Below, piece by piece: positions 1 through 5,340 of a stretch of 8,992 bases of DNA. A model generated the notes under the pieces. It made no database searches. It saw only the letters and a program-made list of their open reading frames with translations, and was not told the origin of the DNA. The stretch is from Actinomycetota bacterium (lineage in GTDB: Bacteria > Actinomycetota > Acidimicrobiia > Spongiisociales > ZC4RG35). The stretch spans positions 1-8,992 of the forward strand of contig JAKEHF010000037.1 in assembly GCA_022615295.1 (NCBI GenBank), in the 5' to 3' direction. The translations under genes and the position numbers were made by a program. Position 1 is the stretch's first letter. Every line of letters starts with the position of its first letter.

Positions 1-1
1 C

Positions 2-2599
2 GTCACTTTTCTGTTCACCGACATCGAGGGCTCCACCAGGATCGTCTCGAGCGTCGGCGAGGAGTGGGTGCCCACCCTGGAGCGACACGACACCCTGGTT
101 GCCGGCGCCGTGGAGGAACACGGCGGGGTGGTGGTCAAGAACGAGGGCGACGCCTTCTTCGCGGTGTTCACCACCGCCACAGACGCCCTCGGTGCCGCGG
201 TCGAGGCCCAACGTCGTCTCAATGAGGAGCCTTGGCCGGAGACCGCCCAGGTGAGGGTGCGAATGGGGATCCACACCGGCTCGGGGACCTTGGGCGGCGC
301 CGACTACGTGGGCATCGACGTCCACCGCGCGGCACGGATCACCGATGCCGCGCATGGCGGGCAGGTGGTGATGTCCGAGCCGACCGCTTCCCTGGTCGAA
401 CGGATCCTGCCCCCGGGAGTCACCATCGCCGATCTGGGGAAACACCGTCTCAAGGACCTTTCCGACCCCGAGACCATCTTCCAGGTGATGATCCCGGGGT
501 TGCCTTCGGAGTTCCCCCCGTTGCGCACCCTCGACGCCATCCCCAACAACCTCCCCAACCAGGTGACCAGCTTCGTGGGCAGGGAGCGTGAGCTCGCGTT
601 GGCGAAAGACCTCATGAAGACCAGCCGGGTCCTCACCCTGACCGGACCGGGCGGCACCGGCAAGACCCGTCTTGCTCTCCAGGTGGCGGCCGAGATCAGC
701 GATGAGTTCTCCGACGGTGTCTTCTTCGTCGACCTGTCATGGGTCCGCCAGGTCGAGGTGGTGCCCTCTGCGATCCTCAACGCCATCGGAACCGCAGACT
801 CCGATGCCGAACAGAGCGCCGAGGAGCGGCTGGTGACGGAGCTCCGCCCCATCAGTGTGCTGATAGTCCTCGACAACTTCGAACAGGTCCTCGGCGCGGC
901 GCCGGTGGTGGCGGCGATCCTCAGGGGGGCCCCCAAGGTCAAGCTGATCGTCACCTCCCGGGCGCCGCTGCCGGTCAGCGGGCAACAGGAGCTGCCGGTG
1001 CCCCCTCTGACCACCGGTGAGATCACCGACTTGGAGGAGGCTTTGCACAGCGACGGGGTGAGACTCCTCGTCGACCGGGCCATGGCGGTCCGACCCGATT
1101 TCGCCCTGACCCCGGCCAACGCCCGAGCTGCGGTCGAGCTGGTGAACAGTCTCGACGGTCTGCCCCTGGCCATCGAGCTTGTCGCCTCACGGCTCCGTCT
1201 CTTCTCGATCGAGACCATCCTCGAGCGGCTCGACTCCCGGATGCTTTCACACGGCTCCGTCGACATGCCGGAGCGTCAGCAGACGATCGAGGCGACGATC
1301 GGTTGGAGCTACGACCTGCTCGACCCCGGTCTACAGGGCTTGTTCGCCAGACTGGCCGCCTTCTCGGGTGGAGCACGGCTCGACGAGATCGAGGTCTTGA
1401 TGAGCGTGTTCGAGCCCGAGCACGACCTGATCGAGGGTCTGACGCGTCTGGTGGACAACAGTCTCGTCATCGGGGGGGAGATGACCGGCCGACCATGGTT
1501 CAGCATGCTCCAGGTGATCCATCAGTTCGCCCATGCCCGACTTGTGGAGCGTGGCGAGATCGAGCCCGCATGTCAGGCTCACCTCAGGGTCTTCGTCGAC
1601 CTGGCCAAGCGGGCGGCGCCCGAGCTCACCAGGAAGGACCGTCTCAACTGGCTCGATGTCCTCGAGGCGAACCACGACAACTTCAGGGCGGCTCTCGAGT
1701 GGGGCATGGAGCGCCAGCGAGCCGACGAGGTCCTCGAGCTCGTCGCCGCCTTGTGGCGGTTCTGGCAGGCGAGAGGTCATCTCCACGAGGCCCAGTGGAG
1801 GATCGAGGCGGCCTTGGCCCTACCCGGAGGGGAGGTCGTCGTCCGTGCCAGGGCGATCGAGGCCCTGGGCGGGGTCCAGTGGTGGCGGGGAGACCTGGAG
1901 GGATGCTCGGCGAGCTATGTCGAGGCTCTCGAGATGCAGAGACGACTGGGGGTGAGCACCGACCTGGCGCGAGCCCTGTACAACTATGGGCTGGTCGCCG
2001 GGTTCCACCTCGGAGACTACGAGGCGAGTGAGAGATCCCTCGAGGAGTCCGAGGAGATCTCGCGAAGTCTTGGAGACGAGGGCGGATTGGGCGATATAGC
2101 CTGGGCCAGGGGCAACAACGCCATGCTCGAGGAGCGGTTCGACCTGGGCTTCTCTCTGTTCCTCGAGGCTGCCGAGCACTATCGGCGCGCCGGCAACGAG
2201 TTCGGGGTGGGCTGGGCTCTCTTCGAGGTCGGCGACAACAGCAGGAGGTCCGGTCAGGCGAGCACGGCATGGCCCTATCTGGAGGAGGCTCTGACGTTGT
2301 TCGCCGGTCATCGCGACGTATCGGGCCTGGTCATGATCCTCTTCCTCATGGCGGGAGTGGCCTACGACCTGGGTGATCCGAGACGGGCCTATCGTCTCGC
2401 CGGGGGGGCCGACGCCCTGAGAAAGACCTCCGGTGTCGACATCGTGCGTTTGGAGTTCAACGCCATCGCGGGTCTCGAAGCGGAGACCCTGGCCTCGTTG
2501 ACGGGGGAGGAGGCGGCGGCATTCGAGGAGGGCACCACTATGAGCGTCGAGAACCTGGTGGCATATGGTCTCTCCGGTCCGGTGGACAAAGCGGATTAG
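2..2599 (+). CDS. Class III adenylate cyclase / NB-ARC-like ATPase / TPR signalling protein (5' partial)
   Basis: The reading frame is open from base 2, so the true start lies upstream; 865 residues are visible. A GTG at 68 could be called as a start but would remove the catalytic FTDIEGST motif. Visible residues 1-155 are a class III cyclase domain. Metal-binding aspartates are at D7 and D50 (KNEGDAF). The adenine-selecting Lys/Asp pair is K46 and D101, which points to ATP as substrate. The transition-state Arg is R112, but the usual Asn four residues before it is His108. Residues 180-500 are an NB-ARC/AAA-like ATPase with Walker A GPGGTGKT (about 215-222), Walker B IVLDNFE (D291) and the GLPLAIELVASRL motif typical of regulatory ATPases. 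The remaining third is helical with TPR-like repeats. No LuxR helix-turn-helix follows, unlike related mycobacterial proteins such as Rv0386. Probably a cytoplasmic cAMP-linked signal integrator; the activity is inferred. The cupredoxin gene begins 24 nt downstream. Confidence 0.9.
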   Translation, partial: VTFLFTDIEGSTRIVSSVGEEWVPTLERHDTLVAGAVEEHGGVVVKNEGDAFFAVFTTATDALGAAVEAQRRLNEEPWPETAQVRVRMGIHTGSGTLGGADYVGIDVHRAARITDAAHGGQVVMSEPTASLVERILPPGVTIADLGKHRLKDLSDPETIFQVMIPGLPSEFPPLRTLDAIPNNLPNQVTSFVGRERELALAKDLMKTSRVLTLTGPGGTGKTRLALQVAAEISDEFSDGVFFVDLSWVRQVEVVPSAILNAIGTADSDAEQSAEERLVTELRPISVLIVLDNFEQVLGAAPVVAAILRGAPKVKLIVTSRAPLPVSGQQELPVPPLTTGEITDLEEALHSDGVRLLVDRAMAVRPDFALTPANARAAVELVNSLDGLPLAIELVASRLRLFSIETILERLDSRMLSHGSVDMPERQQTIEATIGWSYDLLDPGLQGLFARLAAFSGGARLDEIEVLMSVFEPEHDLIEGLTRLVDNSLVIGGEMTGRPWFSMLQVIHQFAHARLVERGEIEPACQAHLRVFVDLAKRAAPELTRKDRLNWLDVLEANHDNFRAALEWGMERQRADEVLELVAALWRFWQARGHLHEAQWRIEAALALPGGEVVVRARAIEALGGVQWWRGDLEGCSASYVEALEMQRRLGVSTDLARALYNYGLVAGFHLGDYEASERSLEESEEISRSLGDEGGLGDIAWARGNNAMLEERFDLGFSLFLEAAEHYRRAGNEFGVGWALFEVGDNSRRSGQASTAWPYLEEALTLFAGHRDVSGLVMILFLMAGVAYDLGDPRRAYRLAGGADALRKTSGVDIVRLEFNAIAGLEAETLASLTGEEAAAFEEGTTMSVENLVAYGLSGPVDKAD

Positions 2600-2623
2600 A
2601 CGCTGTTGTCGACGGGTTCTGCC

Positions 2624-3034
2624 ATGGTGGTGAGGATGCGAGCTGTCGTCTGGTCCGTCTTGACACTGGTGGTGGCCACTGCCTGCGCCGGGGTCACCAC
2701 GACCTCTGAGGTCCCGACGGAGCCGACGACGACCACTCTTACCCCGGGCTCCACTGCCGGGGCCACGACAACGATCGGGGGACCAACGGCCGGAATCGTG
2801 ATCTCCGGGTTCTCGTTTGGCAGCCAGCAAACCGTTGCCGTCGGGACGACCGTGATCGTCACCAACGACGACCCTTTCACCCATACCTGGACCTCTGCCG
2901 ACGGTCTTTGGGACTCCGGGAGTCTGGGTCAGGGGGACTCCTTCGCCTTCCGTTTCGACGATGCGGGGACCTACTCCTTTTTCTGCAAGATCCACTCGAC
3001 CGAGATGGGCGGCTCGATCGTCGTGGAGGGCTGA
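2624..3034 (+). CDS. Lipid-anchored type I copper protein (cupredoxin/plastocyanin-like)
   Basis: The product is 136 residues from the ATG at 2624. Residues 1-20 form a lipoprotein signal peptide with arginines followed by a hydrophobic core and a lipobox-like ATAC, so Cys21 would carry the lipid. A Thr/Pro-rich linker follows (about 24-54). The last 80 residues form a small beta-sandwich of the plastocyanin/azurin type. The expected copper ligands are all visible: His87 (DPFTHTW), Cys121, His124 and Met128 in FFCKIHSTEMGG. The ligand spacing is C-x2-H-x3-M. It is probably a one-electron carrier on the outer face of the membrane; its partner is unknown. The start is uncertain: the frame is open from a TTG at 2606, and an ATG at 2636 has a GGTGG five bases upstream and leaves a compact signal peptide. 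It follows the cyclase by 24 nt and precedes osmC by 48 nt on the same strand. Confidence 0.85.
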   Translation: MVVRMRAVVWSVLTLVVATACAGVTTTSEVPTEPTTTTLTPGSTAGATTTIGGPTAGIVISGFSFGSQQTVAVGTTVIVTNDDPFTHTWTSADGLWDSGSLGQGDSFAFRFDDAGTYSFFCKIHSTEMGGSIVVEG

Positions 3035-3072
3035 GCCGCAACCCGGTTAACGTCGCTACCCCGACAAAACCC

Positions 3073-3078
3073 AGGAGG
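3073..3078 (+). promoter_or_regulatory. Ribosome binding site of osmC
   Basis: A perfect AGGAGG lies 4 nt before the ATG at 3083 and fixes the start of osmC. It is one of the strongest Shine-Dalgarno sequences in a window where several genes have none. Confidence 0.8.
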
Positions 3079-3082
3079 TCTC

Positions 3083-3511
3083 ATGGCTTTGCGTAGCACC
3101 GGTCGCACCCATTGGGAGGGCGCCCTGTTCGAGGGGTCGGGTGTCACGACCCTCGACAGTGGGGCGGCCACGCCGCTTCAGGTGACGTGGAAGGCGAGGA
3201 GCGAGGAGCACGGCGGCCTGACCAGCCCCGAGGAGCTGATCGCCGCGGCGCACTCCGCCTGCTTCTCGATGGCCTTCTCCAACACCCTGGCCAAGAACGG
3301 GACACCACCGACCAGTCTCGACGTGGAGGCGACCGCCACCTTCGTCCCCGGAACCGGGATCACCACTATGGAGCTGACGGTGACCGGTGTCGTCGATGGG
3401 TTGAGCGTGGAGCAGTTTCAGGAGATGGCCGAGACGGCCAAGGCCAATTGTCCGGTCTCCAAGGCGCTGGCCGGCAACGTCGAGATAAGTCTCAGCGCCA
3501 CACTCGCCTAG
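3083..3511 (+). CDS. osmC: OsmC-type peroxiredoxin (organic hydroperoxide reductase)
   Basis: The product is 142 residues, against 143 for E. coli OsmC, and it aligns along its whole length by eye: HWEG near the N terminus, SPEELIAAAHSACFSMAFS in the middle and KANCPVSKAL near the C terminus. Cys60 is the peroxidatic cysteine and Cys123 the resolving cysteine. Arg39 and Glu50/Glu51 match the residues that position the active site. Family members form intertwined homodimers in the cytoplasm and reduce organic hydroperoxides, in some bacteria with lipoylated proteins as electron donors; the donor here is unknown. The motifs fit OsmC proper better than Ohr. The gene has its own strong ribosome binding site. 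It could be read through from the cyclase and cupredoxin genes or from its own promoter in the 48-nt gap, where no clear promoter was seen. Its stop codon overlaps that of the convergent regulator. Confidence 0.93.
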   Translation: MALRSTGRTHWEGALFEGSGVTTLDSGAATPLQVTWKARSEEHGGLTSPEELIAAAHSACFSMAFSNTLAKNGTPPTSLDVEATATFVPGTGITTMELTVTGVVDGLSVEQFQEMAETAKANCPVSKALAGNVEISLSATLA

Positions 3512-4071
3512 CCGTCGGCCCCGACCCCGGCGCTTTGACGCCGCCGGTAGGCCGTGACCGCCTCTCGTGTCGAGCAGGTGCTCGAGCAGTGCCGTCTCGA
3601 CCGGTTGCGTGAGGCGTCCACGTAGACATCGTCACAATCGTCGGCGTTGCACACGCCGAAGCGGCTCATCCCGTTCTCGACCATGACGCTGGCGAGACCC
3701 ATGGCGGTGGTCGCTCCAAGCCAGCACGACATCGAGGAGTCGAACGGCTCGAAGTGGAAGTGGGCATCACCGTTGTGGACTGATACGCGGGGCTGGGCGC
3801 CGTGCTCGGCGAGGATCCGGTTCACCATCGCAGAGGCGGCGGCGTCGTCGGGGGAGTCGATGACGGAGCGAAGCGCCTCACGGAGACGATGGATGGGTTC
3901 CAGATCACCTTTGGACACGGGTCGGGCAATCCCCTCCCACATGTGGCGGTAATCGTCCAGGAATGCACGCAGCCTGCTCAGGTCGCCGATACGGTCGGTC
4001 TTGGTCTGGGCCGTATTGACCAAGGCGATCGCCAGGTCCACGGGCTCGTCGGTGTAATGGGAGAAATCCAT
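3508..4071 (-). CDS. ABATE-domain / CGNR zinc-finger transcription regulator
   Basis: The product is 187 residues. Residues 1-120 match the ABATE (DUF1470) domain, beginning with YTDEPVDLAIALVNT and including the RLREALR helix. The C terminus is a zinc finger with C141-x4-C146, then C162-x3-C166, followed by an Arg-rich helix (TREAVTAYRRR) suited to DNA contact. The family is annotated as putative stress-induced transcription regulators; ligands and targets are generally unknown. The name-giving CGNR motif is changed to CSTR, although all four zinc cysteines remain. The ATG at 4071 has no clear ribosome binding site. A probable promoter lies at 4105-4133 with an expected leader of about 27 nt. 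The gene is divergent from a 50-residue gene at 4150, and the shared intergenic DNA holds repeated half-sites that could be its own operator. Its stop shares CTAG with the osmC stop. Confidence 0.88.
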   Translation of the reverse strand: MDFSHYTDEPVDLAIALVNTAQTKTDRIGDLSRLRAFLDDYRHMWEGIARPVSKGDLEPIHRLREALRSVIDSPDDAAASAMVNRILAEHGAQPRVSVHNGDAHFHFEPFDSSMSCWLGATTAMGLASVMVENGMSRFGVCNADDCDDVYVDASRNRSRRHCSSTCSTREAVTAYRRRQSAGVGADG

Positions 4072-4100
4072 TTGACTTATTACAGCTCTCGAGTTACTGT
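4072..4100 (+). promoter_or_regulatory. Vegetative-type promoter for the small gene at 4150
   Basis: TTGACT at 4072-4077 and TACTGT at 4095-4100 are separated by 17 nt, a near-ideal sigma-70-type arrangement and a TAnnnT -10 as usual in Actinobacteria. Transcription would begin near 4107 and give a leader of about 43 nt containing the purine-rich ribosome binding site of the small gene. The -35 sits directly against the start codon of the divergent regulator gene, so the two genes share control DNA. Confidence 0.6.
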
Positions 4101-4134
4101 AAGAACTGTAATCAGCAACACCCCTTACTGCAAG
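4079..4134. repeat. Cluster of CTGTAA half-sites; candidate operator in the divergent promoter region
   Basis: ATTACAG (4079-4085) and CTGTAAT (4106-4112) form a perfect 7-bp inverted repeat. Between them lies TTACTGTAA (4094-4102), itself a palindrome around one central base. ACTGTAA occurs twice with a 9-bp period (4096 and 4105). TTACTGTAAG (4094-4103) recurs with one change as TTACTGCAAG (4125-4134), 31 bp away. The DNA is visibly more AT-rich than its surroundings. Binding by the adjacent ABATE/CGNR protein is an inference. Part of the repetition comes from the two -10 elements themselves. Confidence 0.5.
4105..4133 (-). promoter_or_regulatory. Vegetative-type promoter for the ABATE/CGNR regulator
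   Basis: On the minus strand, TTGCAG (bases 4133-4128) and TACAGT (bases 4110-4105) are separated by 17 nt. Transcription would start near 4098, about 27 nt before the ATG at 4071. The two promoters face each other with their -10 elements only a few bases apart, so simultaneous RNA polymerase binding is unlikely and competitive or shared repression is expected. Confidence 0.55.
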
Positions 4135-4136
4135 AG

Positions 4137-4147
4137 GTGAGGTGAGG
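4137..4147 (+). promoter_or_regulatory. Purine-rich ribosome binding site of the 50-residue gene
   Basis: GGTGAGGTGAGG (4137-4147 and one base either side) lies just before the ATG at 4150 and gives good Shine-Dalgarno pairing. It is the main evidence that this very small gene is translated. Confidence 0.6.
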
Positions 4148-4149
4148 AA

Positions 4150-4302
4150 ATGTACGACCTGGCAAAGACGATACAGAGGGACCGCCGCAGAGAGGCGTGT
4201 ATGGAGCGTTTGGCGGCGCTGGTCCCGGTGACGAGATCATTGTCGGTGGGCCGCTACCGCATAACCGTGGCCAGGGAGCCCAAACCGGCTCCGGCCGCCT
4301 GA
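4150..4302 (+). CDS. Small basic protein of unknown function (50 residues)
   Basis: ATG at 4150 to TGA at 4300-4302 encodes 50 residues starting MYDLAKTIQRDRRRE. Residues 1-24 look like a charged amphipathic helix rich in Arg. A short VGRYRITVAR segment that could be a beta strand follows, and the tail is Pro/Ala-rich. No membrane segment, signal peptide or metal motif is visible. Support for a real gene comes from the purine-rich ribosome binding site, the promoter TTGACT-N17-TACTGT, the divergent pairing with a regulator and the strong hairpin starting 10 nt after its stop. I do not recognise the family. It might be the regulator's target or a nucleic-acid-binding peptide; both are guesses. 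Confidence 0.6.
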   Translation: MYDLAKTIQRDRRREACMERLAALVPVTRSLSVGRYRITVAREPKPAPAA

Positions 4303-4311
4303 GGTCAAAGA

Positions 4312-4344
4312 CGGGTTATCCGGCTCTCCTCCCCGGATAACCTG
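4312..4344 (+). terminator. Strong hairpin, probable terminator of the small gene at 4150
   Basis: GGTTATCCGG (4314-4323) and CCGGATAACC (4333-4342) form a perfect 10-bp stem with a 9-nt loop. In RNA it extends to 12 pairs with one G-U. It begins 10 nt after the TGA of the 50-residue gene and ends 9 nt before the ATG at 4354. No T-tract follows, so it is not a textbook intrinsic terminator. It could instead act in mRNA protection or affect translation of the next gene. Confidence 0.5.
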
Positions 4345-4353
4345 GCTTGATCG

Positions 4354-4533
4354 ATGACACCGGAGGACATCCCCGAGACCACCGTCGACCGTCTCATCCA
4401 AGAGGCGGCTGAGCGTGGTGAGTTCGACGATCTCCCCGGTGCGGGGAAGCCCATACCCGGGGCGGGGACCAAGGATGACCCGTTGTGGTGGGTGAGGAGT
4501 TGGGTGCGACGTCTCAGCGCCGTCGACGGTTGA
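4354..4533 (+). CDS. Stand-alone DUF1992 (DnaJ-homologue C28-type) small protein
   Basis: ATG at 4354 to TGA at 4531-4533 encodes 59 residues. The core LIQEAAERGEFDDLPGAGKPI (from about residue 14) is the signature of DUF1992, also found in DNAJC28-like proteins; WWVRSWVRR follows, as expected. There is no J domain here. The molecular role of the bacterial domain is not established. The start is fixed by an in-frame TGA at 4348-4350, only two codons upstream. No Shine-Dalgarno is seen, only a large hairpin ending 9 nt before the start, so translation may be inefficient, leaderless or coupled. Two further hairpins follow the stop. The gene is just under 60 residues and can be overlooked. Confidence 0.75.
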   Translation: MTPEDIPETTVDRLIQEAAERGEFDDLPGAGKPIPGAGTKDDPLWWVRSWVRRLSAVDG

Positions 4534-4543
4534 GAGACCCCCT

Positions 4544-4593
4544 CCCCCCGGGTGCAAGACAACCCCCCATCCATCGTCTTGCACCCGTGGGGG
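4544..4593 (+). terminator. Long bulged hairpin downstream of the DUF1992 gene
   Basis: CGGGTGCAAGAC (4549-4560) pairs perfectly with GTCTTGCACCCG (4576-4587). After one bulged T, five more G-C pairs extend the stem outward (4544-4548 with 4589-4593). The loop is 15 nt. The structure begins 10 nt after the DUF1992 stop. There is no T-tract. A terminator role, possibly for both strands because a minus-strand gene ends at 4639, fits the position. Confidence 0.55.
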
Positions 4594-4594
4594 C

Positions 4595-4620
4595 GGTTCC
4601 CGGTAGCGCTCACCGGGACC
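4595..4620. terminator. Second hairpin between convergent small genes
   Basis: GGTTCCCGGT (4595-4604) pairs with ACCGGGACC (4612-4620) with a single bulged T and a 7-nt loop. It lies 18 nt beyond the stop of the minus-strand gene at 4639 and directly follows the hairpin at 4544-4593. It is probably the terminator of the 70-residue gene, or half of a tandem two-way terminator. Confidence 0.45.
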
Positions 4621-4638
4621 GTCGCCACCCTCAATCCC

Positions 4639-4851
4639 TCAGGCGACCGCCAGGGACCGCAGCTCGATCGCGGTGTGCAGCTCGTCGGCGGGTCTGGCGA
4701 ACATCCGTCTATCCACGGGCCCCATCAACTCGGACACCGCAGCGATTCTGAGTCGACCGCAGGTCTCGCAGACATGGCGGACCATCCAAGCCGTGGACAC
4801 GGTGATCTCGTCGTGGTGGCCACATCCATCCCTAGTGCGACTCCGTCTCAT
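4639..4851 (-). CDS. Small Cys/His protein, possible zinc ribbon (70 residues)
   Basis: The product is 70 residues. C10, H12 and H13 near the N terminus and C28-x2-C31 in VRHVCETCGRLRI look like a compact zinc-binding unit, with the two halves joined by ITVSTAWMV. The C-terminal half is mixed helical with no cysteines. No signal peptide or membrane segment is seen. I do not recognise a named family; nucleic-acid or protein binding would be usual for such a fold but is not shown. The gene is supported by a good ribosome binding site: GGGAGG on the minus strand (bases 4861-4856), 4 nt before the ATG. It is convergent with the DUF1992 gene across the hairpin pair. Confidence 0.65.
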   Translation of the reverse strand: MRRSRTRDGCGHHDEITVSTAWMVRHVCETCGRLRIAAVSELMGPVDRRMFARPADELHTAIELRSLAVA

Positions 4852-5029
4852 CGTGCCTCCCTTCCCAGGGCAGAGACTGCCCGATGGGCACGCCTATGTC
4901 CATGAGCCAGACGGCCCAGGACCAGCGACCTATACGACGAGGACCGTAGGGTGATACCCGGGAGGCCGGCCCGATACCAGGCCGTCTCCACAAATGGTCG
5001 GAACCAGACAGCCAGACAGGAGGTCGAGC
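4852..5029. other. 178-nt divergent intergenic region
   Basis: This gap separates the minus-strand 70-residue gene from the plus-strand membrane-protein gene and should hold both promoters. A short hairpin, GGGCAG-AGA-CTGCCC (4868-4882), lies just upstream of the ribosome binding site of the minus-strand gene. A TATACG at about 4931-4936 might be a plus-strand -10, but no convincing -35 was found. AGGAGG at 5018-5023 is the ribosome binding site of the next gene. Nothing else is evident. Confidence 0.4.
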
Positions 5030-5332
5030 ATGACGAGCCGCACCCAGAACAGGTCGATGGCGCACGACGTGATAGCCGGCATCCTAGGTGGTGGTGGCAC
5101 CGGCGCCGTGGTCGGGGTGCTGCTCGCCGTCCGTGTACTCGACGCCGACTCGAGATGGGGTCTCTTTGGTGGGGCGGCGATCGGAGCGCTGATCGGCATC
5201 CTCATGCTCACCAGCTCCCACCGGGAGTCGAACAGATTCCTCACCCCGACGCTGGTGGTTATGTGGGTCCTCGCCGTGGCGTCGGGCGCCTTCCTCTACC
5301 TGCTCTACGACGCCATCCGCAACTTCTCCTGA
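5030..5332 (+). CDS. Small membrane protein with three predicted helices
   Basis: The product is 100 residues from the ATG at 5030. This start is chosen because AGGAGG lies 6 nt upstream; an in-frame ATG at 4994 would add 12 hydrophilic residues without a ribosome binding site. Hydrophobic segments lie at about 13-35 (Gly-rich, AGILGGGGTGAVVGV), 44-62 (GLFGGAAIGALIGIL) and 71-93. The Gly-rich first two helices resemble those of small glycine-zipper membrane proteins, but I recognise no family. It has no cysteines and no clear functional polar residues. It is monocistronic between a divergent gene and a convergent gene. Its stop lies inside a 13-bp palindrome that also holds the stop of the hydrolase. 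Confidence 0.75.
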   Translation: MTSRTQNRSMAHDVIAGILGGGGTGAVVGVLLAVRVLDADSRWGLFGGAAIGALIGILMLTSSHRESNRFLTPTLVVMWVLAVASGAFLYLLYDAIRNFS

Positions 5333-5340
5333 GACTCAGG
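5328..5340. repeat. Palindrome CCTGAG-A-CTCAGG spanning two convergent stop codons
   Basis: A perfect 6-bp inverted repeat flanks one central base. It includes the TGA of the plus-strand membrane gene (5330-5332) and the TGA of the minus-strand hydrolase (5338-5336). Because it is symmetrical, both transcripts would end with the same short hairpin. It has no T-tract, and a 1-nt loop is too tight, so a real RNA hairpin would open one or two inner pairs. Confidence 0.6.

Noticed and set aside
304..1266. 320-residue minus-strand open frame
   Set aside because: Antisense to the cyclase/ATPase, Ser/Arg-rich composition typical of a shadow frame.
68..2599. GTG at 68 as the true start of the cyclase gene
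   Set aside because: The frame is open to the window edge, and bases 2-67 encode the first catalytic-Asp motif FTDIEGST.
1820..2995. 391-residue open frame on the minus strand
   Set aside because: It runs antisense to the TPR region and the cupredoxin, has low-complexity composition and no recognisable domain; an expected by-product of high GC.
3528..3543. CGGCG-CTTTGA-CGCCG stem as the osmC terminator
   Set aside because: Only five pairs, no T-tract, and it lies inside the regulator's coding sequence; too weak to call as a feature.
4868..4882. GGGCAG-AGA-CTGCCC hairpin as a regulatory element of the 70-residue gene
   Set aside because: Six pairs with a 3-nt loop can arise by chance in GC-rich DNA; kept only as a note on the intergenic region.
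4673..4954. 93-residue plus-strand open frame over the Cys/His gene
   Set aside because: No ribosome binding site or motif; the minus-strand gene has GGGAGG and a zinc-ribbon-like pattern.
4072..5332. Toxin-antitoxin or defence island made of the small genes
   Set aside because: The small genes are on different strands with separate control regions and hairpins between them, and none shows toxin, nuclease or antitoxin motifs.
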